A DNA stretch of 64,000 bases from JAEELC01 sp963621965 (GTDB taxonomy: Bacteria > Bacillota_I > Bacilli_A > Acholeplasmatales > Anaeroplasmataceae), in contig CAVFGN010000001.1 of NCBI GenBank assembly GCA_963621965.1, positions 1 to 64,000 of the forward strand, in the 5' to 3' direction. Under the pieces are notes generated by a model. The model ran no database searches. It was not told where the DNA came from and saw nothing but the letters and a program-made list of their open reading frames with translations. Position 1 is the first letter of the stretch. Each line of letters starts with the position of its first letter. Positions 1 through 8,429 of the stretch are shown here, piece by piece. A program made the translations under genes and the position numbers.

Positions 1-124
1 AGTTATAGTAGACTCTAGCTTTTTATATTTACACAAACTTTATGTTACTCTCAAAAAGTAAAGCAATTTTTATAAAAACTTGTAGTTTTCGCTTGTTTTT
101 CTGATTTTTTTATTACATTTTTTA

Positions 125-345
125 AAAAAAGTGGATAAATATGTGGTTAAAGTGTTGATAAAATGTGGATAATTATCAACATACTTAGACACACTGTGGG
201 ATTGTGGGAAACTTAAATAATGCTTTAGGTAAGGCATTATTTTTTAAAAATTTCCACTTTTTGTAAAATAAATTTTAAAATTATACATAAGAATCCCACA
301 TTTTATGTGGATAACTTTTTGTTTTCAATTGTGGGATTCATGCTA
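125..345. other. oriC: Chromosomal origin region (DnaA-box cluster upstream of dnaA)
   Basis: Exact TGTGGATAA DnaA boxes lie at 164-172 and 306-314. Near matches are AGTGGATAA (130-138), TGTGGTTAA (142-150), TGTTGATAA (153-161) and the opposite-strand TTATCAACA (173-181). Five sites therefore sit within about 50 bases. A second repeat, TGTGGGATT(C), occurs at 195-203 and 330-339 and inverted at 291-300. The stretch 237-290 is almost pure A/T and could be an unwinding element. The dnaA-dnaN-recF-gyrBA order downstream is the usual origin context. Origin function is inferred, not shown. Confidence 0.85.
216..247 (+). terminator. Hairpin plus T-run upstream of dnaA
   Basis: AATAATGC (216-223) pairs with GCATTATT (234-241). 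Inner T-A and wobble pairs leave an AGGT tetraloop (227-230), and six T residues follow. It has the form of an intrinsic terminator that would stop incoming transcription before the dnaA promoter. A hairpin with the same AGGT loop lies after dnaA at 1782-1807, so it may have a structural or regulatory role instead. Confidence 0.6.
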
Positions 346-349
346 TAAT
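322..349 (+). promoter_or_regulatory. dnaA promoter (extended -10)
   Basis: TATAAT at 344-349 is preceded by TG at 341-342, giving an extended -10. A weak -35-like TTTTCA lies at 322-327, 16 bases upstream. Transcription should start near 355-357. An ATG at 355 would then have no leader, which supports the downstream dnaA start at 400. A DnaA box at 306-314 and the repeat at 330-339 overlap the upstream part, so autoregulation by DnaA is plausible. Confidence 0.65.
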
Positions 350-399
350 CATAAATGCAAAATAAAGATTTAAAAAAATTGACTTTTTTAGGAGAAAAT

Positions 400-1728
400 A
401 TGGACTACTCTAAATATCAAAAACTTTGGGATAGTTCCAAACAAGAAATAAAAAAATCTATGGCACCTGATACGTATAACGACACTATCGATCAAGCCAA
501 AAGCGTTGTAAAGTTTTTAAATGGAACTATTTATATCCTCTGCCCAAGTTTATTAATCAAAACAAAAATGAATAAAATGTTTTCAATAGGATTAAATGAA
601 ATACTTCAAACATTGACTGATGAAAATTTAAAGTTTAAATTTGTTACAAGCGAAGAAGTTACAACTAAAGAAACACCAAAAGAAACATCAAATTTATCAC
701 AATCAAATTTAAAGCCTGAATATACATTCGAAACATTTGTTGCCGGACCAAGCAACAAACTAGCCTACAGAACAAGTTTAACCTGTGCTCAACAAGGTGC
801 TATGTTAGCTAATCCTTTATATATATTTGGAGGCGTAGGTCTAGGTAAAACACATATAATGCAAGCAATTGGTAACTATATATTAGATAATGATATAAAT
901 AAAAAAGTATTATATATAGAAACTCAAACATTTATTAATGAATATTCTAAAGCAGCACGAACTAATACATATGAAGAATTCGATAAAAAATTCGAAAATT
1001 TAGATGTCTTATTAATAGATGATATACAAATGTTATCAAATGCACCAAAATGTCAAAATAAATTCTTCGATATATTCACTTCAATGCATAACAAAGACAA
1101 ACTAATAGTTTGTGCTTCAGATAGACCTAGTGATCAATTAAAAGATATCGTTGATAGACTTAAATCACGTTTTCAATGGGGTCTTCAAGTAGATATTGAA
1201 AAGCCTGATTTAGATTTACGTGTAAAAATACTTGAACGTAAGCTTCTAGAAACAAGTGAACAGGTTGTACCTGATGATGTAATTGAGTATATTGCAAAGA
1301 ATTTTACTGATAATATTAGAGAACTTGAAGGAGCGCTACGCCGTGTATTGAGTTATGCGGTTACATTTGACCAAAACGTAACTTTAAGTTTAGCTAAAAA
1401 ATCACTTGAAGCTCTTCTAAAGAACAAAAATGATTCAGGAGAGGATCAAGACTACGAAGCTTTAAAGAGTATTATATGTGATTTTTATCAAATTGAGATG
1501 TCAGACTTAATTTCGACAAAGAAAAGCGCGAAGTTTACTAATCCGCGCCATATATGTATGTATATATTACGTACTAAATATGATCTCCCTTATAAGAGAA
1601 TCGGATATTTACTAGGTGGAAAGGATCACTCAAGTGTTTTAAGTGCTTGTGAAAAGATTTCCCTTCAAATTAAGACTGATAACGAATTAAAACTAGCTAT
1701 TGATACAATACTTAAAAAAATAGGATAA
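400..1728 (+). CDS. dnaA: Chromosomal replication initiator DnaA
   Basis: DnaA is the AAA+ ATPase that binds DnaA boxes, opens the origin and loads helicase. At 442 residues it has the normal family length. It has an N-terminal domain I, the Walker A GGVGLGKT at residues 144-151, the Walker B LLIDDIQ, and a C-terminal helix-turn-helix with the family signature around RHICMYILR and the GKDHSSV motif. I chose the ATG at 400 because TAGGAGA lies 5 bases upstream and the protein then begins MDYSKYQ, a usual DnaA start. The ATG at 355 has no ribosome binding site and falls at the predicted transcription start. It is followed by dnaN after a 147-base gap that carries a palindrome and a hairpin. Confidence 0.97.
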   Translation: MDYSKYQKLWDSSKQEIKKSMAPDTYNDTIDQAKSVVKFLNGTIYILCPSLLIKTKMNKMFSIGLNEILQTLTDENLKFKFVTSEEVTTKETPKETSNLSQSNLKPEYTFETFVAGPSNKLAYRTSLTCAQQGAMLANPLYIFGGVGLGKTHIMQAIGNYILDNDINKKVLYIETQTFINEYSKAARTNTYEEFDKKFENLDVLLIDDIQMLSNAPKCQNKFFDIFTSMHNKDKLIVCASDRPSDQLKDIVDRLKSRFQWGLQVDIEKPDLDLRVKILERKLLETSEQVVPDDVIEYIAKNFTDNIRELEGALRRVLSYAVTFDQNVTLSLAKKSLEALLKNKNDSGEDQDYEALKSIICDFYQIEMSDLISTKKSAKFTNPRHICMYILRTKYDLPYKRIGYLLGGKDHSSVLSACEKISLQIKTDNELKLAIDTILKKIG

Positions 1729-1875
1729 AGTGTGGAATCCACAATTATAATGTTTATAAAAATGTTTATATATGATATAATAAAATGCGTTAGGTAAAGC
1801 ATTTTTTAACATTACCCACAATTCCACATTTGATAATATTACTATTAATATAATAATAAATATAAAGGAGAAAAT
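1729..1875. other. dnaA-dnaN intergenic region: palindrome, hairpin, AT-rich tract
   Basis: A perfect inverted repeat TGTGGA-A-TCCACA lies at 1731-1743. AAAATGC (1782-1788) pairs with GCATTTT (1799-1805), leaving a loop that contains AGGT, and T residues follow; this resembles a terminator and the hairpin before dnaA. CCCACAATTCCACA at 1815-1828 is the reverse complement of a 14-mer that differs by one base from 195-208. From 1829 to 1862 the DNA is almost only A and T. Bacillus origins are bipartite around dnaA, so this may be the second origin half. The dnaN ribosome binding site AAAGGAG lies just before 1876. Confidence 0.55.
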
Positions 1876-3018
1876 ATGAACTTTGAAATTAACCGAAATA
1901 TCTTACTTGATAATCTAAACATGATATCACATGGTCTACCTACAAAAACACCTATGCCAATACTTACAGGTGTTTTAATTGAAGCTACTGAAAGTGATAT
2001 ATACTTAACAAGTTCAAATGTAGATATTTCTATTGAAACTTTAATTGCTGATAAATCTTTAGTAATTCACGAAAAAGGTAAAGCTTTAGTATCTGGTAAA
2101 CAATTACTTGATATTATTAGAAAATTAGATTGTGATACACTATATTTTTCATCAATTGAAAATCAATCTCTATTACTTAAAGCTGGTAAGGGTGAATATG
2201 AACTTCGTCTAATGAATTTTTTAGACTACCCTATAATTGATTTTGTAGCACTTGAAAATCCATTAACAATTAAAAGTTCAACTTTAAGAAAAATTATAAA
2301 GACAACTGTATTTGCTACCTCAAACGTAGAAACAAATCCAATCATCACAGGAGTTAACTTCAAACTTGAAGGCTCAACTCTTACAGCCTGCGCAACAGAT
2401 TCATTTAGACTTAGTAAAAATCAAATTCAATTAGATAGTGAATTTAATGCGTTTAGTGTAACTATTCCTGCTAAATCATTAGATGAATTAAATAAAGCTC
2501 TTGATAGTGATGATATTGATATATCTATATATTTTTCAAGTAATAAATTACTTTTCAAATTTAAAAATGTATTATTCCAAACTAGACTTTTAGATGGTGA
2601 ATACCCTAATACTAGTAAAGTATTTGTAAATACATTCCCTCAATCAATTTATTTTGATAAAGAAGCTTTAATTAGAGTAGTTGAACGTGTATCTATTTTA
2701 AGCCCTAGTGCTAGCGTTACTGATAAAGAGTTAAGTTATTCAGTAATTCGTTTATCTTTACTTGACAATAAGAATGTAGAACTTTCTACAACTAATAGTT
2801 TAATTGGTACTGCAAAGGAAGAAATTACTCCTACCCGTATATTAACTGAAGAACCTATTACAATTTCTTTTTCTAGTAAATATTTGCTTGATGCATTACG
2901 TGCTATAGATTCTTATGAAGTATCACTTAATTTCTGCGGTGATCTTCGTCCTGTAATTATTAAGTCTGATAAGATTGAAGGACTAAGCGAAGTAATTCTA
3001 CCTATTAGAATAAGTTAA
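1876..3018 (+). CDS. dnaN: DNA polymerase III sliding clamp (beta subunit)
   Basis: The clamp is a ring-shaped dimer that tethers the replicative polymerase and many repair proteins to DNA. The 380 residues fit the family length and its three repeated clamp folds. Recognisable stretches are the opening with MISHGLPTKTPMPILTGV, the LLDGEYPNTS motif in the middle, and the C-terminal LPIRIS, equivalent to the usual LPMR end. The start follows AAAGGAG by a normal spacing. A strong terminator follows. In most Bacilli the S4-domain gene and recF come directly next; here four other genes intervene. Confidence 0.97.
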   Translation: MNFEINRNILLDNLNMISHGLPTKTPMPILTGVLIEATESDIYLTSSNVDISIETLIADKSLVIHEKGKALVSGKQLLDIIRKLDCDTLYFSSIENQSLLLKAGKGEYELRLMNFLDYPIIDFVALENPLTIKSSTLRKIIKTTVFATSNVETNPIITGVNFKLEGSTLTACATDSFRLSKNQIQLDSEFNAFSVTIPAKSLDELNKALDSDDIDISIYFSSNKLLFKFKNVLFQTRLLDGEYPNTSKVFVNTFPQSIYFDKEALIRVVERVSILSPSASVTDKELSYSVIRLSLLDNKNVELSTTNSLIGTAKEEITPTRILTEEPITISFSSKYLLDALRAIDSYEVSLNFCGDLRPVIIKSDKIEGLSEVILPIRIS

Positions 3019-3035
3019 TATAAAATAAAAGATAT

Positions 3036-3064
3036 GCTAGGATTTAATTATCCTGGCTTTTTTA
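3036..3064 (+). terminator. Intrinsic terminator after dnaN
   Basis: GCTAGGAT (3036-3043) pairs with ATCCTGGC (3050-3057) over eight base pairs including one G-T wobble, followed by a run of seven T residues. It separates dnaN from the Wadjet genes. Confidence 0.85.
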
Positions 3065-3115
3065 TATTAACTTTGCATTTTTAAAATATAAATTCTCTAA
3101 TGTATAGATTTATAT

Positions 3116-3166
3116 TAGTAAAATTTTTAAAAGAAAGCTATAATATAAGTAATAAATAAAGGAGAG
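3116..3166 (+). promoter_or_regulatory. Promoter and ribosome binding site for the jet operon
   Basis: A perfect -10 TATAAT lies at 3139-3144, with only a weak -35 (TAGTAA, 3116-3121). GGAGAG at 3161-3166 is a good ribosome binding site for the ATG at 3170. With the dnaN terminator just upstream, the jet genes should be transcribed independently of dnaN. Confidence 0.6.
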
Positions 3167-3169
3167 TTT

Positions 3170-4579
3170 ATGGCTAATTTTTTTGAAAATTTAAACCAAA
3201 ATTTCTTTAATGTTTTTACCGGTAGAAACAGAGAAATTAATTATGAACTATTAAGTTTAATAAATGATAGTATTGGTCTAAATGTCCATAACTACGCCTC
3301 TAGAGAAGAACTTATTGATATAATCGTGCATTATATCAGTGATCATCCTCAAATTCATTTTTATGAGGACGATACAAGTGAAGAGAATAATGAAACTGAT
3401 ATTAAAAAAATTGCAAGTTTAAAGGTTTCTTATTTTGTTAAAACAGGATGGCTATACGAGGAAGAAGATACAAACTTTAAATCGCGTTTCATGGTTGATG
3501 AAAATGCTATCCAAATATTAAAAGCTATGGCTAATATTACTAAAGCTCGTACTAATCAAAATGAATTATATGGATACGTTTATCAAATATATAACTCAAT
3601 TAAAACATTTAATATCAACGAGTGTGTTGGTATTACAGAGCATATTGTAGATAGTAGCGAAACATTAGTTAATATGCTTAGAGGAGTAAATATAGTTATA
3701 AAAAAATATTTAACTTCTTTACTTCAAAACAAAGATTTAAAACCTAATGATATTCTTGAAAAACTACTTGTCGATTACAATGATAAGGTTGTATTAAAAT
3801 CGCTTCAAAATTTACGTGAACGTGATAATCCTGAAACTTATAAGTTATATATAAATGAAAATTTAGACAGAATATATGATACAAGTAAAAACGAACTAAT
3901 AGAACAATATCTAAAAGATAAATTAAACGGTATAGACACTATAGAAAATAGAGCTATAGCGGACATGTTCTTCTATGAGTCTTTTAATAAAGTTAAAGAT
4001 GTTTTCAATAATATTAACGAACTAATTAAAATAATAAATACGAATAATGCAAAATATGTATCATCTGCTCGTAATAGAACTAATTTCTTAATCAATGATA
4101 ATATTAATCTAGAGGGTCTTATTAATGATACACTTAAAAATATTAAAGACTACTTTGAAATAAATGATACAGACGAAATAGGTGAAGTATTTCAAATTTT
4201 CTCTCTTGGCTCAATTAGTGAGGATTCATTGTATACTGTGCGTCAACGACTTGTTCATGATTCTATAGTTAAAATAGAGGCAAGGGAAGAAATAACTAGT
4301 GAAGAGTTAACTGAAGTTCAAAATAATTTCTTTAAAGATAATTTATATAGTGCTTATAAGATTAATGAATATGTACTTAATTCAATGAATGAGAAAGACA
4401 AAATTGAAGCTCGAGATTTAATTAGCACAAATAAAGATGATGATACAATCAAACAATTCTTAGTATTGCTTTATAGCACAAATAAAAACGTTAATTATAA
4501 GGTTGATTTTGATACTAAACTAGATAGTTTTACACGTTTTGGTATTGAGTTTTCTAACTTTATAATAGAAAGGATTTAA
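3170..4579 (+). CDS. jetA: Wadjet-type protein JetA (MksF/MukF-like kleisin)
   Basis: This is the first gene of a four-gene SMC system. JetA is the kleisin-like subunit that bridges the SMC heads and binds JetB. The assignment rests on size (469 residues), position directly before a JetB-sized gene, an SMC ATPase and a Toprim protein, and an opening (FFENLNQNFFNVFTGRN) of the kind I associate with JetA-family proteins of Bacillota. The protein is rich in charged helices, with no membrane segment and no enzyme motif. Sequence similarity in this family is weak, so the subtype (I, II or III) is not assigned. The gap to jetB is 2 bases. Base composition looks like that of the flanking genes. Confidence 0.78.
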   Translation: MANFFENLNQNFFNVFTGRNREINYELLSLINDSIGLNVHNYASREELIDIIVHYISDHPQIHFYEDDTSEENNETDIKKIASLKVSYFVKTGWLYEEEDTNFKSRFMVDENAIQILKAMANITKARTNQNELYGYVYQIYNSIKTFNINECVGITEHIVDSSETLVNMLRGVNIVIKKYLTSLLQNKDLKPNDILEKLLVDYNDKVVLKSLQNLRERDNPETYKLYINENLDRIYDTSKNELIEQYLKDKLNGIDTIENRAIADMFFYESFNKVKDVFNNINELIKIINTNNAKYVSSARNRTNFLINDNINLEGLINDTLKNIKDYFEINDTDEIGEVFQIFSLGSISEDSLYTVRQRLVHDSIVKIEAREEITSEELTEVQNNFFKDNLYSAYKINEYVLNSMNEKDKIEARDLISTNKDDDTIKQFLVLLYSTNKNVNYKVDFDTKLDSFTRFGIEFSNFIIERI

Positions 4580-4581
4580 CT

Positions 4582-5232
4582 ATGGCCTTATTATCAAAAA
4601 TTGAAGCTTTAGAAAAATTTAATGAAGAATATAAAAGTTTAAATGATACTAAAAAAGAAGCTTTCTCACGTCTTGTAAATAAACTTTTAAAAGATAACTT
4701 TGTCTATGTTTCAATAGATAATGATAAACAGGATTATTATTCTATATTATCGATTCGTGATATTATTGAAGCTTATTTGTCTATTATTGATTATAATTTA
4801 ATTCATGATGATAATAACAAGTTTTTCTATATTGAATCAAACATAGATAGAAATAAGATAAGCCTTAAAAAGATTGATACAGTTATACTTCTTGTTTTAC
4901 GTTTAATGTATTACAAGGGTACACATGAAGTAACACTAAACTCTAATAGTGCAAATGTTATAATTAAAACGTCTGAATTAATAGAAAACATTAATAATAC
5001 GCAAATATTTATAAATGAAGCATACAAGACTGATATGTTAAATTCGTTACGTTTGCTTAAGCGTTACAAAATTATTGGTTTTAATTTCCAAAGGTTAGAT
5101 GATGAGTCAGTAATAACAATATACCCTACTATTTTGCAAGTAGTCAAAAACGCAAATATTGAAACATTAAACGAACAACTATTAAGTTTTATTAAAGAAA
5201 GAGGTGAAACAAGTGATATTAAAGAAGATTAA
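4582..5232 (+). CDS. jetB: Wadjet-type protein JetB (MksE/MukE-like, DUF4194-like)
   Basis: JetB is the small winged-helix (KITE) subunit that binds the kleisin JetA in Wadjet/Mks complexes. The 216 residues, the mostly helical composition, and the position between JetA and the SMC gene fit the role. A region near residues 70-150 (SIDYNL, ILLVLRLMYYKG, then SLRLLKRYKIIGF) has the pattern of a JetB/DUF4194 winged-helix protein, with a C-terminal RLDDESVITIYPTI strand pair. It overlaps the start of jetC by 20 bases, so translation is probably coupled. A remote-homology search would settle the call. Confidence 0.75.
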   Translation: MALLSKIEALEKFNEEYKSLNDTKKEAFSRLVNKLLKDNFVYVSIDNDKQDYYSILSIRDIIEAYLSIIDYNLIHDDNNKFFYIESNIDRNKISLKKIDTVILLVLRLMYYKGTHEVTLNSNSANVIIKTSELIENINNTQIFINEAYKTDMLNSLRLLKRYKIIGFNFQRLDDESVITIYPTILQVVKNANIETLNEQLLSFIKERGETSDIKED

Positions 5233-8200
5233 GTTAATCAATTGGCACCTATTTACAAATGAAACTATTGATATAAAAGGAAATACGCTACTATCAGGTG
5301 AAAACGGAACAGGAAAATCTACGCTTGTAGATGCACTTTACTATTTGTTATCTGGTGGAGACGAGAAACATTTTAACCATGCGGCTAACCAAAACGCTAA
5401 ACGTACACTTGAGACTTATATGAGATGTAAGACTGGTATTGAAAATAAAGAGTTTTTACGTCCTTTTGCTAATCTAATAAGCCATATAGCGCTAGTTTAC
5501 GAAAGTAGTGATACTAAAGAGTCATTTACTCTAGGCGTTGTCTTAGAACTTGTAAGCGGAAACACAAAACCAAAACCTTATTTTTACTACGTTCCTAACT
5601 ATGAAATAAATGAAGAAGATTATATAAGCGATTATGTTATTTCTAACTATAATAAACTTGAGAGAAATATTAAAAATCTTGTTTCTTTAGATAAAAACGG
5701 AGTAAAGAAAAGAAGGGAAGCTATTGCGCGAGATATTTTTAAACTTCAAAGTAGTGAAAAATACTTTGATCTTCTTGCTAAAGCTATCGCATTTAAGCCT
5801 ATTGAAGAGGTAAATTCATTTGTAAACAGTTTCTTACTAAAAGAAAAAAATATTGATCTAGACTCTATTCGAACAGAGATGCGTAATTATAAAGAAATAT
5901 ACGAAACTTTAGTTCGTGAAGAAAATAAGATAGAGTGTTTAGAAACATTTATTACTCAAGCTATAAAATATGGGCAAAATTTAGAAAATTTAAAATATTT
6001 AAATGTGTTGTCAAATCTTGCTGATATAGAAAATTTAACTCAAGATAATAGGAAAAAAGATAGTAAGATTAGTGAAAATAAACTTAAAAATAAAGAATTA
6101 AATGATTTAAAATTAAGTTTAAACGAAAATTTAACCAATGTAACTAAAGAAATTGCGCTTCTTGAAAATAATGAGATAAGAAAAGCTTTGAATTTAAAAG
6201 AAGATAGATTAAAAAACATTCAAAATGAATATAAAAACGTTCTTTCAAATATTCAAAAAACTGACTCAGAAGTTGAGCATGAAGAGATTATCAGAAAAGA
6301 GATATCGAGCAAAAATAATTTCTTTAAATTATATTTAGAACACGACTATATCAATTTTATTAAAGAAATTAAAAAGTTTAGTGAAGAAATTTCTTCTAAA
6401 GATAACGAGTTTCGTAATAAATTAGCTAGACTAGAGATAGATACTAAAAACATATCTGATGAAATTACTGAAAAAAATAATCAGTTAAATCAAATAAATA
6501 AGGGTTTAAGACAATACAAAGAGAATCTAAATAACTTAATTCGTGAGATAAAAGACGAGATTAAACGTCAAACAAAGTTAGATGTTGATATAAAACCACT
6601 TTGTGAGTATTTAGAAATAAAAGATGAGTATAAAGAATGGTCTAATGCGCTTGAAGCATATTTAAATACTCAACGTTTTGATTTAATTGTTGAGCCTAAG
6701 TACTTCAATATAGCTATAAAAAAATACGAACAAATTAAAGACAAATATAATATTTATGGCTATGGTGTTGTAGATATTGAAAAGATTGAAACATTTAAAG
6801 AAAATGAAAACTCACTATATTATTGTCTAGATATTAATAATAGTTACGCAAAAAAATATGCAATGTATTTGCTTAATAGAGTTATTAGAGTAGATGATAC
6901 TTCTATGCTTAATCAAAACAAGATATCTATTACTAAAACATGTATGTTATATCAAAACTATAGTGTACGTGCGTTAAATAAGGAATTATATCTAACACCT
7001 TATATCGGCCGCGACGCAATTAATAGACAAAAAGAAACGGTAATTTCTAATTTAAATGCTTTAAGTGCGAAACAACATGAAAATTATAAAATAATCAATC
7101 TATTAAAAGAAACTTTAAAGAAATTGAGTTTTAGTAATGCAAGAACTTTATGCGAGTCTGATAACTATTATCTAAAAGAACAAAACTTGAGCTTAGAGAT
7201 TAAGAGTTTAGAAACTCAAATTGAAGAGGATAAAAAGAACCATAATCTTTTAGAACTTGAAAACAAAATTGAAAACGCAAGAAGAAAAGCAAGTGAATTG
7301 GGGGCAAAAATCAAAGATATAGAAATAACTATTAACAATATTATAAAAGAAATAGGTAGTCTAGAAGCTGATATTGAGCGAAATAAAGCGGAACTTCTAA
7401 ACAAAGAAAATATCTATAATTTTGAAATGTTAAAAATAAAAGAAGATTCTATCTCTTATGAGATTTATTTAAGAAAAGAAGAGGAATATAAGACTAATAA
7501 TAGTTTATCTAAAACTCGTATTATAAGCGATAAAAATAGTGCAGAGGCATCAAATAGAGCTATGCAGAGTGTAATTCTTAAGGGAATGCAAGTGTATTCA
7601 CAAAAGTTTAAAAATGAACTTGTAGCTGATATCAATAGTCTTGATGACTTTATTACTGAATATTATAATGTAAAGAATTTAAATATAGTTGCTTATAAAG
7701 AACGAAGTGAAGAAGCTTACAAAAAGTGTGAACAAGGCTTTAGGCAAGTATTCTTAACAGGTATTAGAAACAATATTTATGAAGCTCAAAATGAAATTAA
7801 AAAGCTTAATAAGAATTTACGTCGTCATCCATTCGGTCGTGATGAAGAGGTTTATGAGTTTGTATTTAAAGCTTCAAGTGATTTAGCTGATTATTATAGA
7901 ATTATAACAAGTGGAGATGAATTATATTCTAAAGATTTATTTACAAATACACTAAAGGATTCAGACAGTGCTTTAATTCTTGACTTATTTAACAAGATTG
8001 CACAAAGTGACCTATCACGCGAAACCGAGGCATATCTAGCTAAATATCTAGATTACAGATCATACATGAATTACGATATTAAAATCACAAATAAGTATGA
8101 TGAAGTAAGTTATATATCTAAGACTACTAGAGAAAAATCAGGTGGTGAAACACAAACTCCTTTCTATGTTGTAATTGCGGCTTGTTTTGATGAATTAATG

Positions 8201-8428
8201 AAGAAAAACGAGGATGCATGTTGTCTTGTAATATTTGATGAAGCATTCAACAACATGGATGAAGGTAGAATAAATAATGTACTTGAGTTCTACAAAGAAC
8301 TAAGTATTCAATTATTTATTGTTGTACCAGGAGTTAGAACGTACTCAATTGCGCCTTACATGGACTCAGTTGTAGGAATTGCGAAATCTAATAATCGTCT
8401 TATATTATTCCATGAACCAGGTAAATAA
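5213..8428 (+). CDS. jetC: Wadjet-type SMC ATPase JetC (MksB/MukB-like)
   Basis: This is the motor of the complex: an SMC-like ATPase that extrudes DNA loops. It has a Walker A GENGTGKS at residues 29-36, long charged coiled-coil arms, a hinge-like central region around residues 430-620, a C-terminal signature SGGETQ near residue 976 and a Walker B CCLVIFDEAF near residue 1003. I chose the GTG at 5213 because AAAGAGGTG ends 6 bases upstream and the protein then begins MILKKIKLINWHLF, which matches the usual SMC head strand. A GTG at 5204 lies inside that ribosome binding site. The product is 1,071 residues, in the range of JetC/MksB. The absence of Zn-hook CxxC motifs argues against SbcC or Rad50. 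Confidence 0.92.
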   Translation: MILKKIKLINWHLFTNETIDIKGNTLLSGENGTGKSTLVDALYYLLSGGDEKHFNHAANQNAKRTLETYMRCKTGIENKEFLRPFANLISHIALVYESSDTKESFTLGVVLELVSGNTKPKPYFYYVPNYEINEEDYISDYVISNYNKLERNIKNLVSLDKNGVKKRREAIARDIFKLQSSEKYFDLLAKAIAFKPIEEVNSFVNSFLLKEKNIDLDSIRTEMRNYKEIYETLVREENKIECLETFITQAIKYGQNLENLKYLNVLSNLADIENLTQDNRKKDSKISENKLKNKELNDLKLSLNENLTNVTKEIALLENNEIRKALNLKEDRLKNIQNEYKNVLSNIQKTDSEVEHEEIIRKEISSKNNFFKLYLEHDYINFIKEIKKFSEEISSKDNEFRNKLARLEIDTKNISDEITEKNNQLNQINKGLRQYKENLNNLIREIKDEIKRQTKLDVDIKPLCEYLEIKDEYKEWSNALEAYLNTQRFDLIVEPKYFNIAIKKYEQIKDKYNIYGYGVVDIEKIETFKENENSLYYCLDINNSYAKKYAMYLLNRVIRVDDTSMLNQNKISITKTCMLYQNYSVRALNKELYLTPYIGRDAINRQKETVISNLNALSAKQHENYKIINLLKETLKKLSFSNARTLCESDNYYLKEQNLSLEIKSLETQIEEDKKNHNLLELENKIENARRKASELGAKIKDIEITINNIIKEIGSLEADIERNKAELLNKENIYNFEMLKIKEDSISYEIYLRKEEEYKTNNSLSKTRIISDKNSAEASNRAMQSVILKGMQVYSQKFKNELVADINSLDDFITEYYNVKNLNIVAYKERSEEAYKKCEQGFRQVFLTGIRNNIYEAQNEIKKLNKNLRRHPFGRDEEVYEFVFKASSDLADYYRIITSGDELYSKDLFTNTLKDSDSALILDLFNKIAQSDLSRETEAYLAKYLDYRSYMNYDIKITNKYDEVSYISKTTREKSGGETQTPFYVVIAACFDELMKKNEDACCLVIFDEAFNNMDEGRINNVLEFYKELSIQLFIVVPGVRTYSIAPYMDSVVGIAKSNNRLILFHEPGK

Positions 8429-8429
8429 T

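Noticed and set aside
355..399. Upstream dnaA start at 355
   Set aside because: It coincides with the predicted transcription start and has no ribosome binding site, while ATG 400 has one and gives the usual DnaA N-terminus.
5213..8428. SMC gene as sbcC/rad50 or a true smc
   Set aside because: It lacks a CxxC zinc hook, has no nuclease partner of the SbcD type, and is flanked by JetA, JetB and JetD-like genes.
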